Positions 25,552 through 34,135 of a stretch of DNA of 64,000 bases are shown in pieces; the stretch's first letter is position 1, and every line of letters starts with the position of its first letter. Source of the stretch: Croceitalea sp947503285. Its GTDB lineage: Bacteria; Bacteroidota; Bacteroidia; Flavobacteriales; Flavobacteriaceae. The notes beneath the pieces were generated by a model. The model had not been told where the DNA came from. It saw nothing but the letters and a program-made list of their open reading frames with translations, and made no database searches. Location: positions 372,001 to 436,000 of the forward strand of contig NZ_BTGQ01000002.1 of assembly GCF_036985505.1 (NCBI RefSeq), written 5' to 3'. The position numbers and the translations under genes are program-made.

Positions 25552-25924
25552 CCACTAATTCTTTGTATTCCAAGTCGGTCATTAAATCATCGATTTCGGT
25601 AGTGTCAGAAATTTTGATTTTGATCATCCAACCTTCGCCATAAGGATCTGTATTGACCTTTTCGGGTTCATCTTCCAAACCTTCATTGAACTCCATAATC
25701 TCACCGCTCAAGGGCAAGAACAAATCTGAAACCGTCTTCACCGCTTCAACAGTACCGAAAACTTCTTCTTTGTCCAATGTTTCATCTACGGTTTCCACTT
25801 CAACGTAAACAATATCACCCAACTCTCCCTGGGCAAAATCCGTAATTCCCACTACAGCAATATCTCCTTCGATTCTAATCCATTCGTGGTCTTTGGTGTA
25901 CTTTAATTCTGAGGGTATATTCAT
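25544..25924 (-). CDS. gcvH: Glycine cleavage system H protein
   Basis: GcvH carries the lipoyl arm that shuttles the aminomethyl group between the P, T and L proteins of glycine cleavage. The ATG at 25922-25924 gives 126 residues (MNIPSELKYTKDHEWI...), the normal family start; a GTG six codons upstream (25942) is in frame but would lie at or before the predicted transcription start. The lipoyl-lysine is Lys63 in GTVEAVKTVSDL. P, T and L genes are not in this window. A strong consensus promoter lies at 25948-25978, and vanZ overlaps its 3' end. Confidence 0.95.
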   Translation of the reverse strand: MNIPSELKYTKDHEWIRIEGDIAVVGITDFAQGELGDIVYVEVETVDETLDKEEVFGTVEAVKTVSDLFLPLSGEIMEFNEGLEDEPEKVNTDPYGEGWMIKIKISDTTEIDDLMTDLEYKELVGA

Positions 25925-25947
25925 TTTTGCATGGTTTAGCACTAAAG

Positions 25948-25978
25948 CAAATGTAAAATATTAAAAATTCGTCTCAAA
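25948..25978 (-). promoter_or_regulatory. Bacteroidota-type promoter of gcvH
   Basis: On the minus strand a TTTG box (25975-25978), a 19-base spacer and TACATTTG (25948-25955) match the -33/-7 consensus in full. Transcription should start near 25941, giving a leader of about 17 bases before the ATG at 25924. Confidence 0.75.
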
Positions 25979-26144
25979 GATTTTTGATGAATTAAAAACA
26001 ACACCGATAAGCAACGACTTTTTTAAAGCTTTACCCGAAGGCAAAATCCATTATTTACAACAAAATGGGTTTAAATGTAGTATCTATAAACTTATCTTGC
26101 CTGTTTACAAAGCATGAATGTGCTTATTCAAATGACGCCCAATA

Positions 26145-29100
26145 TTAGTTGCCGAAATTATACCTAATAGTGAAGCCCGCATTTATCGTAGTCTGGGGAA
26201 ATGCCGTGGACACCTTGAACTGCGAAAAAGAATGATCGTAAAAAAACAGGGCATTCAAACTTTTGCTCAACGCATAATCGGCCGTGAATTTAATGGACCA
26301 AAGATCTTGGCCTGCCGTTATTTGATTGTTGTCAATATCAAGGTTTCTGATAATCGTAATATTATCCCTTAACGACAGGTCTGCCTTTAAATTCAAATCC
26401 CCCTTTAATCGTGTTCGCTCCCCACCAATATTGGTAACGAACTTGACATCTTTAAAACGATACCCCAAGCCAAGGGTATATTCCTTACCATTGATTTCCG
26501 TTAATAGGTTATTGTCAAAACTCAAAGAGAAGGTTCGATCCGTTCGTACCTCTGCCAATAGGCTAAGGGAATTCTTCATTTCAAAATCCATTCTAACCAG
26601 CGGATTGAATTGATCGGTCAATACCACGTTATTAATAATGTTTTCCGATAAAATATTTCCAGTTTCTGAATTTACCGGGGCTAAACCGTCTTTGAGCAGT
26701 TGATTGCGTTCTAAGTTGGTCTGAAAAGAATTTATACTATAGGCAGAACGATACCCATGTTGTATCGAAAAACGTTTGAATTTTTTCTTAAACCATTTGT
26801 TCTTCATAAAACCGGTGAACTTGATATTCCAATTGGGAATAGGTATCTCACGAAAAGCATCAAGATTGACCCTATTGACGTCTTGCCCCGTTATAGCCGC
26901 GAAAAAGGCGGGCAGCAATACATCTTGACTCGTTTTACCATACCCTACCGGAAAACCATCTTCATCAACTTCGGTTACGTTGACATTGCGATCGGAAACA
27001 ATTCGATTTGCGATGGTCAACCTATTGTCTTTAAGTTCATCAAAAATCGCCGAACTGAATTCATCACTCTTCGAAAATACAGTACCGATCATAACCGTAG
27101 AGATACTGAAGTTACCAAAATTGTTACCTAATAATGGATTGTATTGCAAGCCTCCATTTTCCAAATCAGGAATCACCTCGAAAGTCTCTTGTAAACTGTT
27201 CGTAATTTGCCGGTCTGCCGTGAGGTCAATGGTCAGGTCTTGTGTTGGTTGGGCCGTAGCCGTAATATTAAGTTGTTTGGATGTATTCTGTAAAAATTGC
27301 GAATTAAATCCGGAAAAGGTGGTCAGCCAACCCCTTCGGGCAGCTTCAAAACGCACATCACTTTGGCTACCGAAGACAAAACCCAACGATGGCCTGGTCG
27401 TACCGATAAAACCGATTGATTGGGTATAACCAGGCAATACCTTACCCCTATTTTCGCTATAATTGACATTGATCCTTTTGACCATAGTCAATATATCGAT
27501 GGCCGTATTTAAGCCCTTACTGGTTTTCTTTTTTGGTTTTTCATCTTTGCCATCGGCCGTATTGCCAGCTTTGTCCCTTCGCACTGCCGGACGCGTTGCA
27601 CCTTTGCCCGTACGTTTTTTCAATCCCAAGAAATCATAAAAGCTTTGCATGGTAAGGTTCGCGGTCAGATTATGGGTACTTGCGTTTTGTACCGTATTAA
27701 TCTGGGCCCCTTCCCCTAACTCAACCTCGGCTACCTCTGCCAATGCGTCACCCCCCCGTTGCCAATCAAAGTTACTGGTGTACGTATATTGCGCATTGAT
27801 AAAATTTAAAAAAGGAAATTTATCAAATGGCAATTCATAGTTCAACTGCATTTGCTGGGCATGGCGATTGGGCTCACCAACATCGAAGAAACCGTCCCAT
27901 AAATCAAGGACCTCATTAATACCTGAGTCGGGATCATCGTCAATATTGAAATAATTTCTAACGATGTTGTTATTCGATGCCGTCAAATTGACCCGTAAAG
28001 ACTTCGAAAGGCTGTAGTTCAATGCATATTGCCAATTGAACAGGTAATTTCGTTGTTGCAATAGCGGTAAATCCAAAGATTCGACCCCAGGTTCCAAAAC
28101 ATCACGAAAACGTTGCTGGTTGAACGATCGGTTGTAGTTCGCATTCAACGATACACTCGTAGGCAATAGATTGAAATTCAATTCTTTTAACCATTTCCAA
28201 TAATCGCCGGTAAACAAAGAGTCTTTTTTAGCAAAAGGGGCTACCGGTGCCGGTTTAAAGTTATGGTTGTAAACAAAACCCGTAGTCACATTTTGATCTT
28301 GTAAATCGGCTATCTCGAAATCCCTATGATCGGTCTCATTATAAGAGTAGTTAAACGTGAAATTTTCGATATCATAGAAATTCTCGTCTGCTTCTTCGCC
28401 ACGGTTCTTGCGAAGCCCAATTAAATTGATACTGGTACGCTTGGTGTAATCTTCTGCCTGCTCACGTGTTGTTTCAGCCTCGTCAGGGGTAGCAGCGGCC
28501 GCAACCAAATCGTCTAATTTAAGGTCGTCATATACCGGATCGAATTCTGGGGTAATCAATGTTTCTGAAATACCGTAATTAAAGGGAATTTGAAGACCCC
28601 ATTTCTTAGGAAACAATTGCCCAACATTTACATTGGTTACCACGTCGTAAGACATGGCATCTTCACGCGCCCTTTCATTAGGCATCTGATCTATGGAGCC
28701 GAAACCCGAAGTACTTATACTACCCGTAGCAGTGACATTCGCAAAATCGGCCATATTTGCATCTATAGCCGCAGTTGCCGCCCAACCGCCATTATTCTCA
28801 AGACCTGCCAATCTAAGCTCATTGAACCAGACCTCACCCCTTACATCGGAATCCGCATTGTTTTTCACCCCTATCATCATTGAGCGAATACTACCAAGCG
28901 ATGGATTACCCTTAATCCCGACTCTCAACACCCCTAATTCCCGATCATCAAATTCATTAACCTCTATAACGTCTCTTCCTAGAATATCAAAAAATCTTAA
29001 TTCACTCAGAGGAATTCCGTTTATACTTTGCGATAGCCGTAATGATTTTATTTTATTAAGATTAGCCAAAGAAATATCAATTTCATTAACATCTGGCCAG

Positions 29101-32100
29101 ATATCCTCTGCAGAAGAGGAACCAAATGAGGTGAATTGCAATGGCAGTTCTATTTGGTAAAAATTTTCAGAAAAATCCGTTCCAACTCTTAAAAACCCAA
29201 CTAGAGGCGGGTTTTCTGTTTCATTGTTACTACCAAGCACATCGTTTTCGTTAATCTTTTCGGCATGCATAAACATTTTTATACGTTCATACTGTCGTAC
29301 GTCAATATTTACATTTTTAAAAACCCCTCTAGAATCTGTAGGTTCTAGGCCCTCTATTAAAAAAGAAAGTGATTGTTCATTTTGACGGATTATGGTATTA
29401 TTGTTATTTAGCTGTTCACGAATCACACCTGGTGGTAACACATAAGGAATTGGTGTGCGCCCACTATTTTCTTCAATATTTACAGTATTTACATCAACGC
29501 TGGTTAAATTATCATTCGCAGGATCTTCCCCATCCGGTTGAAGTGTTCTCGTGAATGTTCGCCAATCACCTCTCACCAAATCCAATGTTGCAAATCGCAA
29601 TACAATATCATCAGTAAAACCAGTCATATACATTCGCATAAAACTGATGGACCTAAAATCCGCTATATCCCCAACTTCACTGGTAAAATTGCTCAAGGGA
29701 ATTTTATACTGTATCCATCTTCGATTCAATTGAGTATTATTGGGTAAGGTTGGCGTTTGACCTACACGAATATCGGTTACATACTGATCATCTATAGTGG
29801 TATTCGGCCCTATTGGTATGCGATATTCGAAGTAACTATTAATTGTATTCATAGTTAGGTCACGATCCACGTCTTCAACATCGGGCAATGTGGTAGAACC
29901 ACGATTGGTATTGGTAACCTCAACTGGCGAGTTACCATCAGGGTTATTGAAATCAATATAACGTTCTAATATCCCTCCTTCGCGGTTTAAGTAGTACACA
30001 TAGTTATCCAATGCTGGATCTTCTGCAGGGCCGTTGTAAATTGTTGCTTCAGCGGCATCATCAAAGCCATCGTAACCGATATCTTGCAATGCCCTATTCG
30101 TTTCATCGGCGTCAAAAGCATATACCAAAGATTGCGTTGAGGGCACTTGACCCCATATGGTCGCCCTTGGGGTCTCTGTCGAAGTAGAACTCGGCAGCCC
30201 ATTCTCATATTGTTTGCGGCCATCGGGTAAAATATCTTCAGAGATATTACCCAGGTTCAATACCAATTCCCCAGAATTTGACCCGGTGGTCTCTCCATCA
30301 ACATAAGGGTCTAAAACCCAGAACTGAACAAATTCGACATTCGATTGCTCAAAGTTCGTACTGCTCAACGAACGCATAATACCCGCCCAGTTATCTTGGG
30401 GGTTTTGCCCAAATTGATCATTGGCATTGTACGGTCCTTTTTGATTCGGATAATAGGCAATATCCAGCGTGCCCTGAACCGTAGTTTGCCCCTGGGCTAT
30501 GTCAACTTGCGGAAAGACCTCATCTATGAATACCCTACGGGTCGTATTCAATGAAATATCATTATCGGTAACACCATCTGGGCGTTGATTGGTATAAAAA
30601 ATAGGATCAATGGTATACCAAGCCATTTTAGCCCTTTCAAAACCTATATTGATTCCATCCTCACTTTGCGGAACACCTACAGGCGGACTGGCAAGGGACC
30701 AACCTAAAGATGAACGAATATCGATTAATGCCTGGGCACCTTCAAAATCATCTAAGTACGTAGTGGTCTCGCCCTCAAAATCGGCATTTCTAGGTGAATT
30801 TGGTTTCAAAACGGCCACTTCACCCCGTATGGAAATATTTGAGGGTACATCAGTATCAATATTGGGTAGTTTGTTCGCCAGTCTCGTTAAAAAGGGCACC
30901 TCTGAACTAAAATTACCATTAAAACCAAATATCGTATTGTTTACCGGTTCAACGCCAAAATTTGATTTTTGGGTCAAGGGTCGCTCATTTAAGTTCAAGA
31001 GTGTGGCACCTAGCACGAAATTTTCGTTTATTTTATGCTCTACGTTGATTCCCGTAAAACGCCTGGTTTGTTGCCCGAAAACGGCATTGTTCTCTACGGA
31101 AATATTTATCGGGGTATTTGATGCCTCCAAACTGGGATCCAACAATTGCACGGTACCTGCTTGATAGTTGACCGTATAATCAATACCTTCTTGCAGCTGT
31201 CTACCACCCGCCGTTACACGAACAGATCCGCGGGGCACATTAAAAGCACCTATGGGTATGCCATTATTGCCCTGTGACTTATACCTACCCTTGATTTGAA
31301 AACGGTTCTTCTGTGCATCTTGTAGCGAGGCCGCTTTCGTTTTGGCATACATATTACGAAATACATAGCGTGTTTGGTTGGCATTATAACCTTGGTCATT
31401 ATCAACATCATACACCCCACCACCTAGTAAGTCGAACAGAAATTCACCAAATGGTTCTACCTTCGTAAAGATAATCCTACCTGTTTGGGTATCGACCGTA
31501 ATGCCCGGCACATAATCAAAGAATCCATCCCCGCCCGGTTGCACATCATTATAGAGGTTCAGCCTATCTAAATTGAACACATCCAAAAGAATACGTTCTT
31601 CCAAAGGTTTTCCATTTGGTGATGCGGCGGATGTTGGAAAAGGTTCTACGGGCGTAATATAGTTACGGGGCGTTGGATCTGAATATAAAATATTCAATCG
31701 AAAATCTTCTTGACTCAATTGAAATGCCCCTGTGGAATAGATATTCTTCATCATCAGATCCCATATCGGATCATTGACATTGGTGATGTTACTTTTAAGC
31801 AATTTCAGGATCAAGGTGTTATTCTCTATAATTGGGTTTTCCCCACCTGTCACCGTAGTTGCCTCGATTCCACCATTTGCAAATTCCCCTACTTGAAACA
31901 CGTCGCCATCTAAGGTCGTATATTGGAATGCCACCCCTAAGACCTCATCATTACTCAAACGTTGATTTAAGGAAATATAACCCAATTGCGAATCAAATTG
32001 GTAATCACGCCCTTGTTCCAATTTTCTTGCGTTTTCCAATATGGCATAATCAAAGCCTTGATTGGCAGTATAACCGGGAATATTAAAGCCATTGTCTACG

Positions 32101-33362
32101 GTAGCAATATCCCTCACTGCACTGGTCAACGCCCCACCGTTACCAATCAAGGCCGGATCATAGTCGTTGGCTTGATTTTGGGGAAGTACTGAATTGCCGA
32201 CCAAATTGAAAAATCCTGCCGGGGCACCATTTTGTCTACCAATTCTTGTTTTCTCAATGCCATCTGAACCTAATTGTGCCTCACCTAAATCTTGAATGGC
32301 GACGACATTACGCACATTTAAGGTTTGTTGACTTCTGTTGGTTACCCAAACTTCCAATCTTGTAATTTGTACCTGACTTCGAATAAAAGGGTAATTCGTT
32401 AAGGCGGCATCATAATTATCCCTAAAAAATTGGGACAAAAAGAAATGCTTATCCTCATCGTAATCAAGTGCGGTCAATGCGAATTCATTTAAGGTTCCTC
32501 CACCTTGGGCAACTACGGTATTATTTTGAGATCGCTGTTCTGAAAAAACCGCGGTAACGGTAGTTCTACCAAATTGCAACTGGGTCTTCACCCCAAAAAG
32601 ACTCTGTGCCCCAGTAATCAATGAACTGTTCAGGGGCATGTTCACATTACCAATTTCTATTGACCTGATGATATCATCTTCGGTAGGGGTATAATCTAAC
32701 TTTACAAGGTTTTGAAAATCAAACGTAGCCTCAGTATCATAGTTGGCAGTAACTTGAAGTCGTTCACCAACTTTGCCCAACATACTTAGACTGATACGTT
32801 GGTCAAAATCAAAGGATAGATTGGTTCTATTTCTAGGTGATAGGGCAGGATTATCGTTTTTCTGCCAAATAACGCCCAGATCCATTGCTACGGAACCTTG
32901 TGGAATCACCTCAATGGTATTACCCCCAAAAATCGATTCAAAGAAATTGTTGTTTACGTAAAAATTGGGCAATAAATTCTTTCGTGCTTCTTCACTTCCT
33001 TCCTTTTTACCCGAAAAAGCGTCAATCTTTTCTTTGAAATAAGACTTCATGCTTTCTTTTCGAACCAATTCGTAGTATTGTTCGGGAGTAAGAAATAGCG
33101 GATAGTTAACGTTAAAATCGCCTACGCTTTCGGTGTAAACATATCTGTTGATTTTGGCATCGTAAGTGTACTTTGAAACAATACTATCAGGATTATCAAG
33201 TAGTATTTCGCCGAGCGCAAAGCCTGTTTTTACAGAGTCCGCCTCTTGGGTAGGAATGGTATCTTGGCCTAAGATGTTGTTCATCGACACCAAAAAAACC
33301 AATAAAAAGAAAATATGCTTAAACCCTTCAGGTTTAAGTTGTGGTTTTGCCCCTCTTTTCAA
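26145..33362 (-). CDS. sprA: Cell-surface gliding/type IX secretion translocon protein SprA
   Basis: This 2405-residue protein is as long as known SprA/Sov proteins. It has a signal peptide (hydrophobic core about 17-31, HIFFLLVFLVSMNN, cleavage near GQDTIP). The rest is a huge sequence of beta-strands, in keeping with the giant outer-membrane barrel through which type IX substrates pass. Typical SprA landmarks are present: YTPTEDDIIRSIEIGNVNMPL near the N-terminus, the SLGW...PVG region and AGYSANQTRYVFR-like YNANQTRYVFRNMY in the middle, and a C-terminal strand ending in IRYNFGN. It follows ruvA by five bases and presumably shares its transcript. It is needed for gliding and protein secretion in related flavobacteria. 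Confidence 0.97.
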   Translation of the reverse strand: MKRGAKPQLKPEGFKHIFFLLVFLVSMNNILGQDTIPTQEADSVKTGFALGEILLDNPDSIVSKYTYDAKINRYVYTESVGDFNVNYPLFLTPEQYYELVRKESMKSYFKEKIDAFSGKKEGSEEARKNLLPNFYVNNNFFESIFGGNTIEVIPQGSVAMDLGVIWQKNDNPALSPRNRTNLSFDFDQRISLSMLGKVGERLQVTANYDTEATFDFQNLVKLDYTPTEDDIIRSIEIGNVNMPLNSSLITGAQSLFGVKTQLQFGRTTVTAVFSEQRSQNNTVVAQGGGTLNEFALTALDYDEDKHFFLSQFFRDNYDAALTNYPFIRSQVQITRLEVWVTNRSQQTLNVRNVVAIQDLGEAQLGSDGIEKTRIGRQNGAPAGFFNLVGNSVLPQNQANDYDPALIGNGGALTSAVRDIATVDNGFNIPGYTANQGFDYAILENARKLEQGRDYQFDSQLGYISLNQRLSNDEVLGVAFQYTTLDGDVFQVGEFANGGIEATTVTGGENPIIENNTLILKLLKSNITNVNDPIWDLMMKNIYSTGAFQLSQEDFRLNILYSDPTPRNYITPVEPFPTSAASPNGKPLEERILLDVFNLDRLNLYNDVQPGGDGFFDYVPGITVDTQTGRIIFTKVEPFGEFLFDLLGGGVYDVDNDQGYNANQTRYVFRNMYAKTKAASLQDAQKNRFQIKGRYKSQGNNGIPIGAFNVPRGSVRVTAGGRQLQEGIDYTVNYQAGTVQLLDPSLEASNTPINISVENNAVFGQQTRRFTGINVEHKINENFVLGATLLNLNERPLTQKSNFGVEPVNNTIFGFNGNFSSEVPFLTRLANKLPNIDTDVPSNISIRGEVAVLKPNSPRNADFEGETTTYLDDFEGAQALIDIRSSLGWSLASPPVGVPQSEDGINIGFERAKMAWYTIDPIFYTNQRPDGVTDNDISLNTTRRVFIDEVFPQVDIAQGQTTVQGTLDIAYYPNQKGPYNANDQFGQNPQDNWAGIMRSLSSTNFEQSNVEFVQFWVLDPYVDGETTGSNSGELVLNLGNISEDILPDGRKQYENGLPSSTSTETPRATIWGQVPSTQSLVYAFDADETNRALQDIGYDGFDDAAEATIYNGPAEDPALDNYVYYLNREGGILERYIDFNNPDGNSPVEVTNTNRGSTTLPDVEDVDRDLTMNTINSYFEYRIPIGPNTTIDDQYVTDIRVGQTPTLPNNTQLNRRWIQYKIPLSNFTSEVGDIADFRSISFMRMYMTGFTDDIVLRFATLDLVRGDWRTFTRTLQPDGEDPANDNLTSVDVNTVNIEENSGRTPIPYVLPPGVIREQLNNNNTIIRQNEQSLSFLIEGLEPTDSRGVFKNVNIDVRQYERIKMFMHAEKINENDVLGSNNETENPPLVGFLRVGTDFSENFYQIELPLQFTSFGSSSAEDIWPDVNEIDISLANLNKIKSLRLSQSINGIPLSELRFFDILGRDVIEVNEFDDRELGVLRVGIKGNPSLGSIRSMMIGVKNNADSDVRGEVWFNELRLAGLENNGGWAATAAIDANMADFANVTATGSISTSGFGSIDQMPNERAREDAMSYDVVTNVNVGQLFPKKWGLQIPFNYGISETLITPEFDPVYDDLKLDDLVAAAATPDEAETTREQAEDYTKRTSINLIGLRKNRGEEADENFYDIENFTFNYSYNETDHRDFEIADLQDQNVTTGFVYNHNFKPAPVAPFAKKDSLFTGDYWKWLKELNFNLLPTSVSLNANYNRSFNQQRFRDVLEPGVESLDLPLLQQRNYLFNWQYALNYSLSKSLRVNLTASNNNIVRNYFNIDDDPDSGINEVLDLWDGFFDVGEPNRHAQQMQLNYELPFDKFPFLNFINAQYTYTSNFDWQRGGDALAEVAEVELGEGAQINTVQNASTHNLTANLTMQSFYDFLGLKKRTGKGATRPAVRRDKAGNTADGKDEKPKKKTSKGLNTAIDILTMVKRINVNYSENRGKVLPGYTQSIGFIGTTRPSLGFVFGSQSDVRFEAARRGWLTTFSGFNSQFLQNTSKQLNITATAQPTQDLTIDLTADRQITNSLQETFEVIPDLENGGLQYNPLLGNNFGNFSISTVMIGTVFSKSDEFSSAIFDELKDNRLTIANRIVSDRNVNVTEVDEDGFPVGYGKTSQDVLLPAFFAAITGQDVNRVNLDAFREIPIPNWNIKFTGFMKNKWFKKKFKRFSIQHGYRSAYSINSFQTNLERNQLLKDGLAPVNSETGNILSENIINNVVLTDQFNPLVRMDFEMKNSLSLLAEVRTDRTFSLSFDNNLLTEINGKEYTLGLGYRFKDVKFVTNIGGERTRLKGDLNLKADLSLRDNITIIRNLDIDNNQITAGQDLWSIKFTADYALSKSLNALFFYDHSFSQFKVSTAFPQTTINAGFTIRYNFGN

Positions 33363-33367
33363 ACTAT

Positions 33368-33949
33368 CTACAAATTTTTCAGCGCTCGTTTTATCGTATC
33401 TTCCACGCTTAAAGAAGAATCTTGTGAAAGAACGCGATCCACAACCTTTTCTGATTGTTTTCTCGCGAAACCAAGAACCTCTAAAGCAGATAACGCTTCT
33501 TCTTTTGTTGTATTGTTTGATTGTAAGGAAACTTCGTCCATATCATAAACTTTAAGGATCTTGTCCTTTAAATCTAAAATAACACGTTGTGCGGTTTTCG
33601 CACCAATCCCCTTTATAGATTGAATTTTTGGGACATCGCCGCTTGCGATTGCCTCCTTTACCTGTTGCGGATCCAATGATGATAGCATTGTTCTAGCGAT
33701 ACTCGCGCCAATACCTGAAACTGAGATCAGCATTCGAAATATTTCACGCTCCGTTTTTTGAACAAAACCAAAAAGTGTATGTGAATCTTCCTTTACCTGT
33801 AAATGTGTAAAAAGTTGTATGTTCTCATCATCGCTTAACAAGGAAAACGTATGCAGGGAAATATTAAGAAAATAGCCTACACCACCACATTCCACAACGA
33901 CATAGGTGGGATTCTTTTCTACCAGTTTTCCTTTTAAATGATGAATCAT
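33368..33949 (-). CDS. ruvA: Holliday junction branch migration protein RuvA
   Basis: RuvA binds four-way junctions as a tetramer and positions the RuvB motor. The 193 residues show the N-terminal OB domain (MIHHLKGKLVEKNPTYVVVE), two helix-hairpin-helix motifs (VSGIGASIARTML and IKGIGAKTAQRVILDLK), and a C-terminal RuvB-binding domain (EALSALEVLGFARKQSEKVV). Its start is fixed by family alignment at the ATG 33947-33949. Only six bases upstream begins an array of twelve heptamers, which takes the place of the usual translation-initiation region. ruvB is about 8.4 kb away at 42366-43388. sprA follows five bases after its stop. Confidence 0.96.
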   Translation of the reverse strand: MIHHLKGKLVEKNPTYVVVECGGVGYFLNISLHTFSLLSDDENIQLFTHLQVKEDSHTLFGFVQKTEREIFRMLISVSGIGASIARTMLSSLDPQQVKEAIASGDVPKIQSIKGIGAKTAQRVILDLKDKILKVYDMDEVSLQSNNTTKEEALSALEVLGFARKQSEKVVDRVLSQDSSLSVEDTIKRALKNL

Positions 33950-33955
33950 GAATGG

Positions 33956-34039
33956 TTTAGGGTTTAGGGTTTAGGGTTTAGGGTTTAGGGTTTAGGGTTT
34001 AGGGTTTAGGGTTTAGGGTTTAGGGTTTAGGGTTTAGGG
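33956..34039. repeat. Perfect (TTTAGGG)12 heptamer array, identical to the plant-type telomere unit
   Basis: Exactly twelve uninterrupted TTTAGGG units fill 84 bases on the plus strand. On the ruvA transcript they would read CCCUAAA twelve times, ending six bases before the ruvA ATG. The plus strand carries twelve GGG runs spaced by four bases and could fold into G-quadruplexes; for rightward-to-leftward transcription of ruvA it is the template strand. Flanks (34040-34135) are plain AT-rich spacer between maeB and ruvA. There are no spacers or longer units, so this is a simple-sequence repeat, not a CRISPR. Confidence 0.98.
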
Positions 34040-34135
34040 AAAATAGGTTTTAATATTAAATATTCAAATTATTTTAGCCTTTGTGACTTCTTATAGCTGA
34101 CCGATATCAGTCAACTACCGGCTCTCGACTAAAAA

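Noticed and set aside
25925..25942. GTG start for gcvH
   Set aside because: It would lie at or before the predicted transcription start of a full consensus promoter, and the family begins at the ATG 25924.
30610..31164. Plus-strand open frame (184 codons) opposite sprA
   Set aside because: Antisense to the conserved middle of SprA with no matching family or promoter.
33956..34039. CRISPR array or eukaryotic (plant or algal) contamination as an explanation of the heptamer array
   Set aside because: The units are seven bases with no spacers, so it is not CRISPR. Both flanks are ordinary flavobacterial genes (maeB and ruvA) in uninterrupted order, so contamination is unlikely.
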